In this document: positions 6,438-14,232 of the stretch, piece after piece
Numbering within the stretch: position 1 is the stretch's first letter
Layout of the letters: each line of letters starts with the position of its first letter
Assembly: GCA_019420425.1 (NCBI GenBank)
Contig: JAHZHG010000002.1
Location: 10,583-39,975 of the forward strand
Direction: 5' to 3'
Length of the DNA stretch: 29,393 nucleotides
DNA from: Clostridiales bacterium
GTDB lineage: Bacteria; Bacillota; Clostridia; Lachnospirales; Lachnospiraceae
Made by a program: the position numbers and the translations under genes
Notes under the pieces: generated by a model
What the model was told of the DNA's origin: nothing
The model's input: the letters and a program-made list of their open reading frames with translations, nothing else
Databases searched by the model: none

Positions 6438-8198
6438 TCATCCTGGAAGACTATCACGCACGCACAAAGCCCCATACCCTACCTGCGGATTCGGAAATTC
6501 CGCAAACCCCGGCAGCGGCCTTGCCCCGCGCCGCAGATACGCCTTCACCTTCTCCCCATAGAGGTATGGATCATTTCCTTCGGTAATCCCCCATTGCATG
6601 AGCAAAGCAGCGCTGCCGGTAACAAAAGGAGCGGCGAAGGAGGTTCCGGTGACCGCGGCATAGCCGCCGCCTGCAGCTGTTGTATCAATGTCAACTCCGG
6701 GGGCCACCAGGTCGGGGCGGATACGCAGGGTATCCAGGGTGTTGCCGCGGCCGGAAAAGGACGCATAGGCCATCCGGTGGGAATCATAGGCGCCTACAGC
6801 GATTCCCCGGGCAGCGGTGGAGGGAATCGTCAGGGTGGTATCGACGGTCGCCTGCAGGAAGCGGGTATCGCGGTTCAGCGCCTGGGCGCTGGGCATCCAC
6901 AGATCATAGCGTCCATCGACGATCCGCTCCGGCACCAGGCGCAGCCTCCAGATACCGCTGTCAATGTAGGTATTCTGCGGAAGAAAATCGATATAGATTT
7001 CCTGGGTGGGCTGGTAGGGAGAGGGCGCGCCATAGTAGGTCAAAAGCTCTGTGCCGCCCAGCAGATACCGCTCACTGGCAATTCCTCCTCCGCGCTCCCC
7101 AACAGCCGCTGTATTGCCTCCCCCTCTGCTGCCGCCGATGGGGCCGACTGTGCGGCCATTGGGGTGGATGATATATACCTGAAATTCATCTACATAGTTT
7201 TTCCAGAGCTGCAGGTTCATCACCGTTTCCGGATCCCCTACAGCAAACTCAATTTCTGTCACCTGATCCTGTACTAATGTTCCGGACTGATGTCCGCCGG
7301 TGTTTCCCTCGTTACCTGTCCCAATTACAATGACCGTCCGTCCCACATTGGCCACATTGTCCAGGTAGGTTTCCAGCAGGGAATCTCCCCGGTGTGAGCC
7401 GTAGACATTGCCGAAGCTCAAATTAATGGCCATGGGCATGTTCAGCTCCAGGCTTTTTTTCACCGCATAGTCTACCGCCTGCATCAGCTCTGTGGTGCGC
7501 GGGAAGCCGGCAGGATCGGGTACGCCCAGCTTTACTATAATCAGCGGGCTTTCCGTAGCTACGCCGGCATACCGGCCGCCCGAGGAGCGGCCATTGCCTG
7601 CGGCCATACCCAGAACTGCTGTGCCGTGTCCACTGTCATCCCGCTCCGGAATTGGCCCTGTCTCTCCCCGCAGGGATGCGTCAAGCTCCTCTTTTGTATA
7701 TTCCCGGCCGCGGTTATAGCCCCGGGGAGGGATTCCGCTTCCCGTTTGATCCCACAAAAACAAAATCCGGGAGCTGCCGTCCCCGTTCCGGAAATCCGGA
7801 TGCGTATAGTCAACTCCCGAATCAATCACTGCCACTAAGACGCCCTGTCCCCTCAGATCGAACCGTGCAGTCTGCAGCGGCTGGATACAGGACGCGGCGC
7901 GCCCCTGAGCCACGGCAAAATAGAGCCGCTTAGGCTTTTCGATATATTCCACAGACGGATGGGCTGCCAGACGGGAAAGCGCTGACTGAGGCAGGGTAAT
8001 TACCGCATAGCCGCCCATCAAGGGCGTGATCGTTACGTCCTCACCAAGGTCATCCAGCCGGCCCTGGTATTTTATTACCACATCCCAGGTACGCTCCTGC
8101 GTATTGTATCCCACATCCAGCTCCAGCGATTTTTCCCGCTCTGCCTCCGGTGTTTCCAGAGCCAGATTCAACAGATTTTCTATTTTTTGATCATCCAT
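6438..8198 (-). CDS. Csp-like subtilisin family (S8) serine protease
   Basis: A 586-residue subtilase with a full catalytic triad: Asp126 in VAVIDSGVDYTHPDF, His191 in DDSGHGTAVLGMAAGNG, Ser520 in VTGTSFAAPF, and the oxyanion Asn296 in IGTGNEGNTGG. Residues 1-95 look like an N-terminal prodomain. About 320-450 is an insert between the oxyanion Asn and the catalytic Ser, as in the jelly-roll of Clostridium Csp germination proteases. There is no signal peptide or membrane segment, so it should act in the cytoplasm or be packed in the spore. Csp proteins activate the cortex hydrolase SleC in Clostridia; many Lachnospiraceae have related S8 proteins of unknown target, so that role is not assured. 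The ATG at 8198 has only a weak ribosome site, but the opening MDDQKIENLLNLAL fits the family. A tail-only remnant of a paralogue lies at 4771-4920. Confidence 0.93.
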   Translation of the reverse strand: MDDQKIENLLNLALETPEAEREKSLELDVGYNTQERTWDVVIKYQGRLDDLGEDVTITPLMGGYAVITLPQSALSRLAAHPSVEYIEKPKRLYFAVAQGRAASCIQPLQTARFDLRGQGVLVAVIDSGVDYTHPDFRNGDGSSRILFLWDQTGSGIPPRGYNRGREYTKEELDASLRGETGPIPERDDSGHGTAVLGMAAGNGRSSGGRYAGVATESPLIIVKLGVPDPAGFPRTTELMQAVDYAVKKSLELNMPMAINLSFGNVYGSHRGDSLLETYLDNVANVGRTVIVIGTGNEGNTGGHQSGTLVQDQVTEIEFAVGDPETVMNLQLWKNYVDEFQVYIIHPNGRTVGPIGGSRGGGNTAAVGERGGGIASERYLLGGTELLTYYGAPSPYQPTQEIYIDFLPQNTYIDSGIWRLRLVPERIVDGRYDLWMPSAQALNRDTRFLQATVDTTLTIPSTAARGIAVGAYDSHRMAYASFSGRGNTLDTLRIRPDLVAPGVDIDTTAAGGGYAAVTGTSFAAPFVTGSAALLMQWGITEGNDPYLYGEKVKAYLRRGARPLPGFAEFPNPQVGYGALCVRDSLPG

Positions 8199-8304
8199 GC
8201 GTTATACTCACAGAAGGACTTTTTCTATTCTATGCACACCGGTCGCGGAGCGAAACAAGAGCGTAACACCACCGCGTCCGTTCTGCGCATCATTTGTCCG
8301 AGAG

Positions 8305-8350
8305 CAAAAAACAAGCAGCAGAAAGCAAGAATAGCCTGCCTTCTGCTGCT
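8305..8350 (-). terminator. Rho-independent terminator after the liv/kinase operon
   Basis: On the minus strand AGCAGCAGAA (8341-8350) pairs perfectly with TTCTGCTGCT (8314-8323), followed by TGTTTTTTG. It lies 15 bases after the stop of the kinase-like gene. Confidence 0.88.
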
Positions 8351-8365
8351 CTGAATCACCATTTG

Positions 8366-9004
8366 TCATTTTATCCCTTCATTTTTGGGAAACCGGATAG
8401 CCGTATAGGCCTTGATCGCCGCCACGCAGCCCTCAAAGCCCAGCCTGGAGCTGTCGAGGCACAGATCATAGTTTCTGGCATCGTCCCACACCTGGCCGGT
8501 GTAGTAGCGATAGAAGTTGCTGCGGTACTTATCGATCCTGGCGATGTATTTTTCCATGTCCCTGCCCTTGTAGGCGGATCGCTCTTTGGCCTGAATCAGG
8601 CAGTAGTCCTCCGGCGCATGGACAAATACGCGCACCACATTTGGGTACTCCCGAAGCACATAGTCGGCGCAGCGGCCGATGATCACACAGCTTTCCGTAT
8701 CCGCCAGACGCTTGATGATCCTGGCCTGGTAGTTGAACAGGTTGTCGTTGGACACAAAATCATCGCTCTCCGGCGGGATCAGGTCATCCTGATAGGCTGC
8801 CTTGCCGTTGCGGAACAGCACCGCCCACTTTTTCACCTCGTCCACCTGGTTGAACAGCGACTCGTTGATTCCGCTGTCCTGTGAGGCCATGCGCAGGATT
8901 TCCCGGTTGTAGCAGTTTACGCCCAGCTCCTTTGCCAGCATCTCACCGATGGTCTTTCCGCCGCTTCCGTAGTGTCTTGCAATGGTAATGATAATCGGTT
9001 CCAT
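8366..9004 (-). CDS. Cytidylate kinase-like family protein
   Basis: A 212-residue P-loop protein of the cytidylate kinase-like family (Cytidylate_kin2). The N-terminus reads IITIARHYGSGGKTIGEMLA, where GSGGKTIG is the shortened nucleotide-binding loop. Further on it has VIIGRCADYVLREYP, then VFVHAPEDYCLIQAKERS, the mobile-lid-like region. It is separate from the true Cmk family and its substrate is unknown. It follows livF by 29 bases, behind GGGGGAAGG, and precedes the operon's terminator, so it is probably co-transcribed with the amino-acid importer. Whether it has a functional link to transport is not shown by the sequence. Confidence 0.85.
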   Translation of the reverse strand: MEPIIITIARHYGSGGKTIGEMLAKELGVNCYNREILRMASQDSGINESLFNQVDEVKKWAVLFRNGKAAYQDDLIPPESDDFVSNDNLFNYQARIIKRLADTESCVIIGRCADYVLREYPNVVRVFVHAPEDYCLIQAKERSAYKGRDMEKYIARIDKYRSNFYRYYTGQVWDDARNYDLCLDSSRLGFEGCVAAIKAYTAIRFPKNEGIK

Positions 9005-9033
9005 CTGCCTTCCCCCTTACATGAAAGGCGATT

Positions 9034-9747
9034 TTATTCGCCTAAATATGCTTTCTTAATGGAATCATCGTTCAGCAGCTCTCCGGCCTTTCCGCTCATG
9101 ACAATTTTTCCTGTCTCCAGGACGTATGCCCGGTCGGAAATGGAAAGTGCCTTCTTTGCGTTCTGCTCTACCAGCAGTACCGTAGTTCCGCCGGCGCTTA
9201 CCTTCTGGATAATGTCGAAGATTTCGTTTACCAGAATTGGGGACAGCCCCATGGAAGGCTCGTCCATGAGGATGATCTTCGGCTGGGACATCAGTGCGCG
9301 GCCCATAGCCAGCATCTGCTGTTCACCGCCGGAAAGTGTGCCCGCCATCTGGTTTCGCCGCTCCTCCAGTCTGGGGAAGCGCTTGTAAACCATCGCCAGA
9401 GACTCTGCAATCTCGTCCTTGTCCTTTCTGGTAAATGCACCCATCCTCAGGTTTTCGTACACCGATAGCTGCGCAAACACACGCCGTCCCTCCGGGACGT
9501 GGGCCATACCCATACTTACGATTTTATGTGCAGGGGTCTTGGTAATGTCCTGGCCGCCGAACATCACATGACCGGCCTTCGGCGTAAGCAGACCGGTAAT
9601 GGTATGAAGAGTAGTGGTCTTTCCTGCTCCGTTTGCGCCGATCAGTGAGATTACCTCGCCCTCGTTTACCTCAAAGGAGATTCCCTTGATGGCCTGGATT
9701 ACTCCGTAATATACCTCCAGGTCTTTGATTTCAAGCATTGCCATCAT
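9034..9747 (-). CDS. livF: Branched-chain amino acid ABC transporter ATPase LivF
   Basis: A 237-residue ABC ATPase with Walker A GANGAGKTT, signature LSGGEQQMLAMGRAL, Walker B IILMDEPSMGLSP and the switch His replaced in the usual LivF way (LLVEQNAKKAL). It ends KKAYLGE, typical of LivF. It energises the LivHM permease on the cytoplasmic face. The gap to livG is 8 bases. Three in-frame ATGs (9747, 9744, 9738) lie behind GGAGG; the second has the best spacing (7), so the true start may be 3 bases in. Confidence 0.93.
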   Translation of the reverse strand: MMAMLEIKDLEVYYGVIQAIKGISFEVNEGEVISLIGANGAGKTTTLHTITGLLTPKAGHVMFGGQDITKTPAHKIVSMGMAHVPEGRRVFAQLSVYENLRMGAFTRKDKDEIAESLAMVYKRFPRLEERRNQMAGTLSGGEQQMLAMGRALMSQPKIILMDEPSMGLSPILVNEIFDIIQKVSAGGTTVLLVEQNAKKALSISDRAYVLETGKIVMSGKAGELLNDDSIKKAYLGE

Positions 9748-9755
9748 CCGTCCTC

Positions 9756-10514
9756 CTATTCTCCCAGGTATGCCTTGATTACCTGGGGATCATTCAGTAC
9801 CGCGCTGGTCGCCCCCTGGGCAAGCACCTCACCGAAGTTCAGCACCGTCAGTTCCTCACAGATACCGGATACCAGCTTCATATCATGCTCGATCAGCAGG
9901 ATCGTCATGTCAAAATGGTCACGGACAAAATGAATCGTCTCCATCAGTTCCTTTGTTTCATTCGGGTTCATACCGGCTGCCGGTTCATCCAGAAGCAGCA
10001 GCTTGGGATTGGTCGCCAGCGCTCTGGCAATCTCCAGCTTACGCTGTTTGCCGTAGGGCAGGTTGGAGGCCTTATAATCCGCTTCCTTATCCAGGTCAAA
10101 TACCTTCAGCAGCTCCAGCGCCCGCTCGTCCATCTCCCGCTCCACTCTGTGGTATTTAGGCAGACGCAGGATCCCGGTCAGGGTGGAATACCTGTATTCA
10201 TTGTGCAGTCCCACCTTTACGTTATCCAGCACCGACATATCTTTAAACAGGCGGATGTTCTGGAACGTACGGGCAATTCCCTCATGGTTGATCTCAATGG
10301 TTTTCTTACCGGTAATGTCCCTGCCGTCCAGGCGGATAATGCCTTCGTCCGGCTTATATACTCCGGTGAGCAGGTTAAACACGGTAGTTTTTCCCGCTCC
10401 GTTGGGGCCGATCAGGCCGTACAGGCAGCCCTTTTCTATGTTCAGATTAAACGCATTTACCGCACGGAGACCGCCAAAGGAAATGCCCAGATTTTTTACT
10501 TCCAGCAATGCCAT
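9756..10514 (-). CDS. livG: Branched-chain amino acid ABC transporter ATPase LivG
   Basis: A 252-residue ABC ATPase: Walker A GPNGAGKTTVFN, signature region NLPYGKQRKLEIARAL (the YGxQR form typical of LivG), Walker B LLLLDEPAAGMNP, switch LLIEHDMKLV. The region IARTFQNIRLFKDMSVLDN is also diagnostic of LivG. It pairs with LivF. Its ATG is one base after the livM stop, with AAAGGAGG inside the livM tail, so translation is coupled. Confidence 0.94.
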   Translation of the reverse strand: MALLEVKNLGISFGGLRAVNAFNLNIEKGCLYGLIGPNGAGKTTVFNLLTGVYKPDEGIIRLDGRDITGKKTIEINHEGIARTFQNIRLFKDMSVLDNVKVGLHNEYRYSTLTGILRLPKYHRVEREMDERALELLKVFDLDKEADYKASNLPYGKQRKLEIARALATNPKLLLLDEPAAGMNPNETKELMETIHFVRDHFDMTILLIEHDMKLVSGICEELTVLNFGEVLAQGATSAVLNDPQVIKAYLGE

Positions 10515-10515
10515 A

Positions 10516-11583
10516 TTATTTGGCCTCCTTTCTGTTCTTCAGCTGTTTGGGCGAATACCGCTCGCGGAACTCAATCGCCTTGGGCGCCCAGTTGAACAGC
10601 ATCATCACGATCAGAACGATCGCGTAGATCAGCATACGGTAATCGCTGAGGAAACGCAGAAGCTCCGGCAGCAGAGTCAGCACAACCGCAGCAATAATAG
10701 AGCCGCGGATATTTCCGATGCCGCCCAGTACAACAAATACCAGGATCATGATGGACTGGTTGTAGCCGAAGTTCTTCGGCAGAGCGGTCAGCGTCGCCAG
10801 ATTGTGGGCGTAGAGTACGCCGGCCACACCGGCCAGGGCAGAAGAAATCGTAAACGCCATCAGCTTATACTTGGTAATGTTGATGCCGATGGATTCTGCC
10901 GCAATCCGGTTGTCACGGATGGATTTGATCGCGCGGCCGTCCCGGGAATGAATCAGATGCAGCACGATAAACAGCGTAATCAGCACCAGAATAATACCGA
11001 TCGTGAAGGTGGAATCCTTCGGCGTACCGGCGATTCCCTGGGGACCCTTTACCACAACCATACCGTCCGGCTCCATGTTCAGCGACATGGTATCCTTCAT
11101 GGAAAAATGGAAGCCATGGCTGTCCACTCCGATAAATAATACATTAACCAGGTTTTTGATGATCTCGCCGAAGGCCAGAGTCACGATCGCCAGATAGTCG
11201 CCCCGCAGGCGCAGTACCGGAATACCAATCAGAATACCAAACAAGGCCGCCGCCGCTGCGCCCACCAGGATTGCCAGAAAAAACCGCAGTCCGGATATGG
11301 TGATGATATCCTGCGTGCATTTGGAAAAGAACGCGCTGGTAAAGGCGCCTACACACATAAAGCCCGCATGGCCCAGGCTCAGCTCACCCAGAATACCGAC
11401 TACCAGATTCAGGGAAACGGCGAGAATCACATATACGCACAGCGGGACCAGCAGGCCTTTAATCAGGCTGGACACGCTGCCCATGGATAAAAATATCTGT
11501 ACGATCACGTAAGCCAGAATAACCATGCCGTACGTGATAAGGTTCTGCTTTGTCTGTTTGTTCATTTTTTTCATCTCTGCCAC
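10516..11583 (-). CDS. livM: Branched-chain amino acid ABC transporter permease LivM
   Basis: A 355-residue membrane protein with about nine hydrophobic segments. It has GELSLGHAGFMCVGAFTSAF, the conserved LivM loop, and RLRGDYLAIVTLAFGEIIKN, the cytoplasmic coupling loop. It forms the membrane channel with LivH. The reading frame begins with a GTG (11583) directly after the livH stop; an ATG at 11574 with AGGTGG five bases before it is an equally good start. Confidence 0.93.
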   Translation of the reverse strand: MAEMKKMNKQTKQNLITYGMVILAYVIVQIFLSMGSVSSLIKGLLVPLCVYVILAVSLNLVVGILGELSLGHAGFMCVGAFTSAFFSKCTQDIITISGLRFFLAILVGAAAAALFGILIGIPVLRLRGDYLAIVTLAFGEIIKNLVNVLFIGVDSHGFHFSMKDTMSLNMEPDGMVVVKGPQGIAGTPKDSTFTIGIILVLITLFIVLHLIHSRDGRAIKSIRDNRIAAESIGINITKYKLMAFTISSALAGVAGVLYAHNLATLTALPKNFGYNQSIMILVFVVLGGIGNIRGSIIAAVVLTLLPELLRFLSDYRMLIYAIVLIVMMLFNWAPKAIEFRERYSPKQLKNRKEAK

Positions 11584-12468
11584 CTACACTTTCTCCTGAA
11601 TCTTCTTGCCGAGAAGTCCCGTAGGCTTCACCAGAAGTACAACAATCAGCACGGCAAATACAATCGCGTCCGCCAGCTGGGAAGAAATATAGGCTTTTCC
11701 CAGGATTTCGATAATGCCCAGCAGAATGCCGCCGATCATCGCGCCCGGCACAGAGCCGATTCCTCCCAGTACAGCCGCCACGAAGGCCTTGATTCCCGGC
11801 ATGGAGCCGGTATACGGGGTAAGGGACGGATAGGCGGAGCACAGAAGCACGCCTGCAATGGCCGCCAGCGCGGAGCCGATGGCAAAGGTCAGGGCAATCG
11901 TGCCGTTTACGTTAATGCCCATCAGCTGGGCAGCGCCTTTATCCTCGGATACGGCCAGCATAGCCTGGCCCTGCTTTGTTTTCTTGATGAACAGGGAAAG
12001 GCCGATCATAATTATGATACAGGCGGCGATCGTCACAATGGTCACGCCGGTGATCATCAGCTGCCCGCCGGCCAGAGATATGGTGGGCAGGCCGACTACT
12101 GAGTTGAAGGATTTTGTATTCGCGCCGAAAATCAGGAGCGCCACATTCTGCAGCAGGTAGCTGACACCGATTGCCGTAATCAGAACCGCCAGGGGGGATG
12201 CGGCATTTCTCAGGGGCTTGTAGGCCACCCGTTCGATAACAATACCCAGAACCGTGCAGGCAACCGTAGCCACGATTACCGCCAGCACAGGGGGCAGGCC
12301 CATAGAGGTCATGGACACCATCGCCACATATGCGCCGATCATAATTACATCGCCGTGGGCAAAGTTCAGCATCTTCGCAATACCGTAAACCATGGTGTAT
12401 CCAAGGGCAATAATGGCGTAGACACTTCCCAGGCTGATGCCGTTAATCAAATAAGAAATAAAGCTCAT
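11584..12468 (-). CDS. livH: Branched-chain amino acid ABC transporter permease LivH
   Basis: A 294-residue membrane protein. The N-terminus MSFISYLINGISLGSVYAII and the motif GYTMVYGIAKMLNFAHGD are typical of LivH, and GMMxGG-like loops (GSVPGAMIGGILLGIIEILG) close it. I start it at the ATG at 12468, which has AGAGG six to seven bases upstream. A longer frame back to 12534 adds 22 residues that run through an inverted repeat and look non-coding. It forms the transmembrane core with LivM. Confidence 0.93.
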   Translation of the reverse strand: MSFISYLINGISLGSVYAIIALGYTMVYGIAKMLNFAHGDVIMIGAYVAMVSMTSMGLPPVLAVIVATVACTVLGIVIERVAYKPLRNAASPLAVLITAIGVSYLLQNVALLIFGANTKSFNSVVGLPTISLAGGQLMITGVTIVTIAACIIIMIGLSLFIKKTKQGQAMLAVSEDKGAAQLMGINVNGTIALTFAIGSALAAIAGVLLCSAYPSLTPYTGSMPGIKAFVAAVLGGIGSVPGAMIGGILLGIIEILGKAYISSQLADAIVFAVLIVVLLVKPTGLLGKKIQEKV

Positions 12469-12512
12469 CTTGTACCTCTTTTTTCCTTTTTCTGGTTTAA
12501 AGCAGTCAATGC

Positions 12513-12564
12513 CATAGTTTACAAAGACATACACACCGCAGTCTGTGTGGCCTTGTAAACTATG
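12513..12564. repeat. Inverted repeat between livK and livH
   Basis: Perfect 12-bp arms CATAGTTTACAA (12513-12524) and TTGTAAACTATG (12553-12564), with an inner partial stem (ACACAC / GTGTGG). There is no T-run on either side, so it is not a simple terminator. In the minus-strand transcript it would fold into a long hairpin before the livH ribosome site. Confidence 0.65.
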
Positions 12565-12576
12565 ACAGGCTTGTAG

Positions 12577-12609
12577 AAAAAACGGGGGTGCCCCTGGGCA
12601 CCTCCCGTT
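12577..12609 (-). terminator. Terminator between livK and livHMGF
   Basis: The minus strand reads AACGGGAGGTGCCC, a short loop, GGGCACCCCCGTT, then TTTT. It lies 25 bases after the livK stop and upstream of livH. Partial termination here would leave more binding-protein message than permease message, a common design for ABC importers. Confidence 0.85.
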
Positions 12610-12634
12610 AGGTTTGCAATATCCGGTTATTCAA

Positions 12635-14008
12635 TTACATTTCGGTGTAGGCGCCATCCTTAACGACAACGGCCTTCGGAGCCTTGCTCGGTGCACCGCT
12701 GGCATCCCAGGTGATACCTGTACCGGTCAGGCCGTCGAAGCTGAGCTCAACCATCTGTGCCTTGATTGCCTCGCACAGATCGGATACTTCCATATCCGGA
12801 GTTGCGCCGGCATTCTCCAGAGCTGCCTTCATGATATAGATTCCGTCATAGGCATCTGCTGCGAACTGGTTTGGAACCTCGCCGTAAGCTTCCTGATATT
12901 TGGTTACGAAGTTAACGGTCAGATCATCGGTAGCGTCTGCTGCGAACGGAGTCAGCAGGATAACGCCCTCAGCCAGTGCGGTGTCAAAGCCTTCAACGGC
13001 CAGGATGCCGTCCAAGCCATCACAGCCTAAGAAGGTCGGATGATAATCCATGCTGTCTGCCTGGGACAGGATCAGAGAAGCCTCGGTGTAGTAGATCGGC
13101 AGATATACCAGCTCAGCCTCGGAATCCTTAGCCTTCTGCAGCTGTACGGAGAAGTCGGTCTTGCTGTCAGCGGTGAACGCTTCTGCAGATACGATCTCCA
13201 GGCCCTGGTTCGGAGCCTCTGCGGCAAATGCCTCGTAGATACCGGAAGAATATACGTCAGAGCTGTCGTAGATTACGGCAATCTTGGTAGCCAGTCCGGT
13301 GGAGCCGATGTATTTTGCAGACTCCGTACCCTGATCCGGGTCAGCAAAGCATACGCGGAACGCATTGTCGTTTGCGATGCAGTCCTCAGCGGAGCCTGAC
13401 GGGGTCAGCTGGAACATGTTGTCGTTTGCGGTCTCAGCGGCAACGGCTACGCACGGAGTAGAGGTAACGGTACCCAGCAGCATCTGCATACCCCAGTCTT
13501 TTAAGGTATTGTATGCATTCACCGCTTTCTCTGCGTCATGCTCGTCGTCCTCGAACTGGAACTCGATCTGGTATCCGTTGATTCCGCCTGCCTCGTTGAT
13601 CTCGTCAACAGCGATCTCAGCGGCATTCTTAACTGCGATACCATATACGGCAGCGCCTCCGGTCAGCGGTCCGATTCCGCCGATCTTGAAGGTTCCTTCA
13701 GCGCTGGTGGTCTTTTCCGTCTCATTTGCCTCGGTCTTGGCTTCGGTTTCCGCTTCCGTCTTTGCCTCGGTTTCTGCCTCAGTCTTGGCCTCGGTTTCCG
13801 CTTCCGTCTTTGCCTCGGTTTCTGCTTCGGTCTTTGCTTCCGTTTTGGCTTCGGTTTCTGCCTCGGTCTTCGCCTCGGTAGTTGCCTCAGTTGCCTTTTC
13901 TGTTGAATTTTCTGTTTCCTTCTTGCTGGAACCACATCCTGCGACAGAGCCTACAACCAGAGCTGCTGCACAGAATAAGCTCACAAATCTTGTAGATTTT
14001 TTCATCAT
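12635..14008 (-). CDS. livK: Branched-chain amino acid ABC transporter substrate-binding lipoprotein
   Basis: A 457-residue type I periplasmic-binding-fold lipoprotein (Leu/Ile/Val-binding family). A signal peptide ends in the lipobox SVAGC, with the lipid-anchored Cys at residue 25. Residues 40-94 are a spacer of TEA/KTEA tetrapeptides. The binding domain starts near 105 (FKIGGIGPLTGGAAVYG) and carries AVDEINEAGGINGYQIEF and the later GTGITWDASGAP, as in LivJ/LivK. It captures the ligand outside the membrane for LivHMGF; which amino acid is bound cannot be told. It is the first gene after a consensus promoter and is followed by a terminator, then livHMGF. Two adjacent ATGs serve as possible starts behind GAGGAGG. 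Confidence 0.93.
   Translation of the reverse strand: MMKKSTRFVSLFCAAALVVGSVAGCGSSKKETENSTEKATEATTEAKTEAETEAKTEAKTEAETEAKTEAETEAKTEAETEAKTEAETEAKTEANETEKTTSAEGTFKIGGIGPLTGGAAVYGIAVKNAAEIAVDEINEAGGINGYQIEFQFEDDEHDAEKAVNAYNTLKDWGMQMLLGTVTSTPCVAVAAETANDNMFQLTPSGSAEDCIANDNAFRVCFADPDQGTESAKYIGSTGLATKIAVIYDSSDVYSSGIYEAFAAEAPNQGLEIVSAEAFTADSKTDFSVQLQKAKDSEAELVYLPIYYTEASLILSQADSMDYHPTFLGCDGLDGILAVEGFDTALAEGVILLTPFAADATDDLTVNFVTKYQEAYGEVPNQFAADAYDGIYIMKAALENAGATPDMEVSDLCEAIKAQMVELSFDGLTGTGITWDASGAPSKAPKAVVVKDGAYTEM
13727..13891 (-). repeat. TEA-type tetrapeptide coding repeat in livK
   Basis: About 165 bases coding for a run of (K/E)TEA units, residues 40-94 of the lipoprotein, built from 12-bp DNA units that alternate AAGACTGAG- and GAAACCGAG-like forms. 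The protein segment has no hydrophobic residue larger than Ala and acts as an acidic, flexible spacer between the lipid anchor and the binding domain. Confidence 0.9.
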
Positions 14009-14107
14009 ACATCCTCCTCATTCATTGATGCATATTGAACGTCCCTTTGGCGTTCCCTTTTCCGGCCCAACCCGCTTCCGTGTGCGAATTAAAAGAACCT
14101 GTAGTGA

Positions 14108-14136
14108 ATAATAAACTTAAAAAATCTTTTTGTCAA
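14108..14136 (-). promoter_or_regulatory. Consensus promoter of the liv operon
   Basis: The minus strand has TTGACA (14131-14136), a 17-bp spacer, and TATTAT (14108-14113). Transcription would start near 14101, giving a leader of about 90 bases with one small stem (GAACG / CGTTC) and the GAGGAGG site. I see no known riboswitch in the leader, and nothing else in 14137-14232. Confidence 0.88.
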
Positions 14137-14232
14137 TATCTAATGCCTTAAATATCACGCAAAATAAGGATTTTTTAACTTTTTTTTGCGCCGTTTCTGC
14201 GTAAATCTCCCGCCGCTGCGTTATTTTTCGGC

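Noticed and set aside
5020..8198. A toxin-antitoxin or restriction system around the first AlbA_2 gene
   Set aside because: The next gene is a Csp-like protease with no known link to such systems, and no small partner gene is visible.
9738..10595. A 285-residue plus-strand frame
   Set aside because: Antisense to livG, which has all ABC ATPase motifs.
12469..12534. Longer N-terminus for LivH
   Set aside because: It crosses the inverted repeat and lacks a ribosome site, while the ATG at 12468 has one and gives the normal family start.
12513..12564. Inverted repeat as an insertion-sequence end or terminator
   Set aside because: There is no transposase, no target duplication, and no T-run.
13365..14111. 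A 248-residue plus-strand frame with SVSASVFASV-like repeats
   Set aside because: It is the antisense of the livK TEA repeat; the repeat keeps the opposite strand open. No ribosome site or family resemblance.
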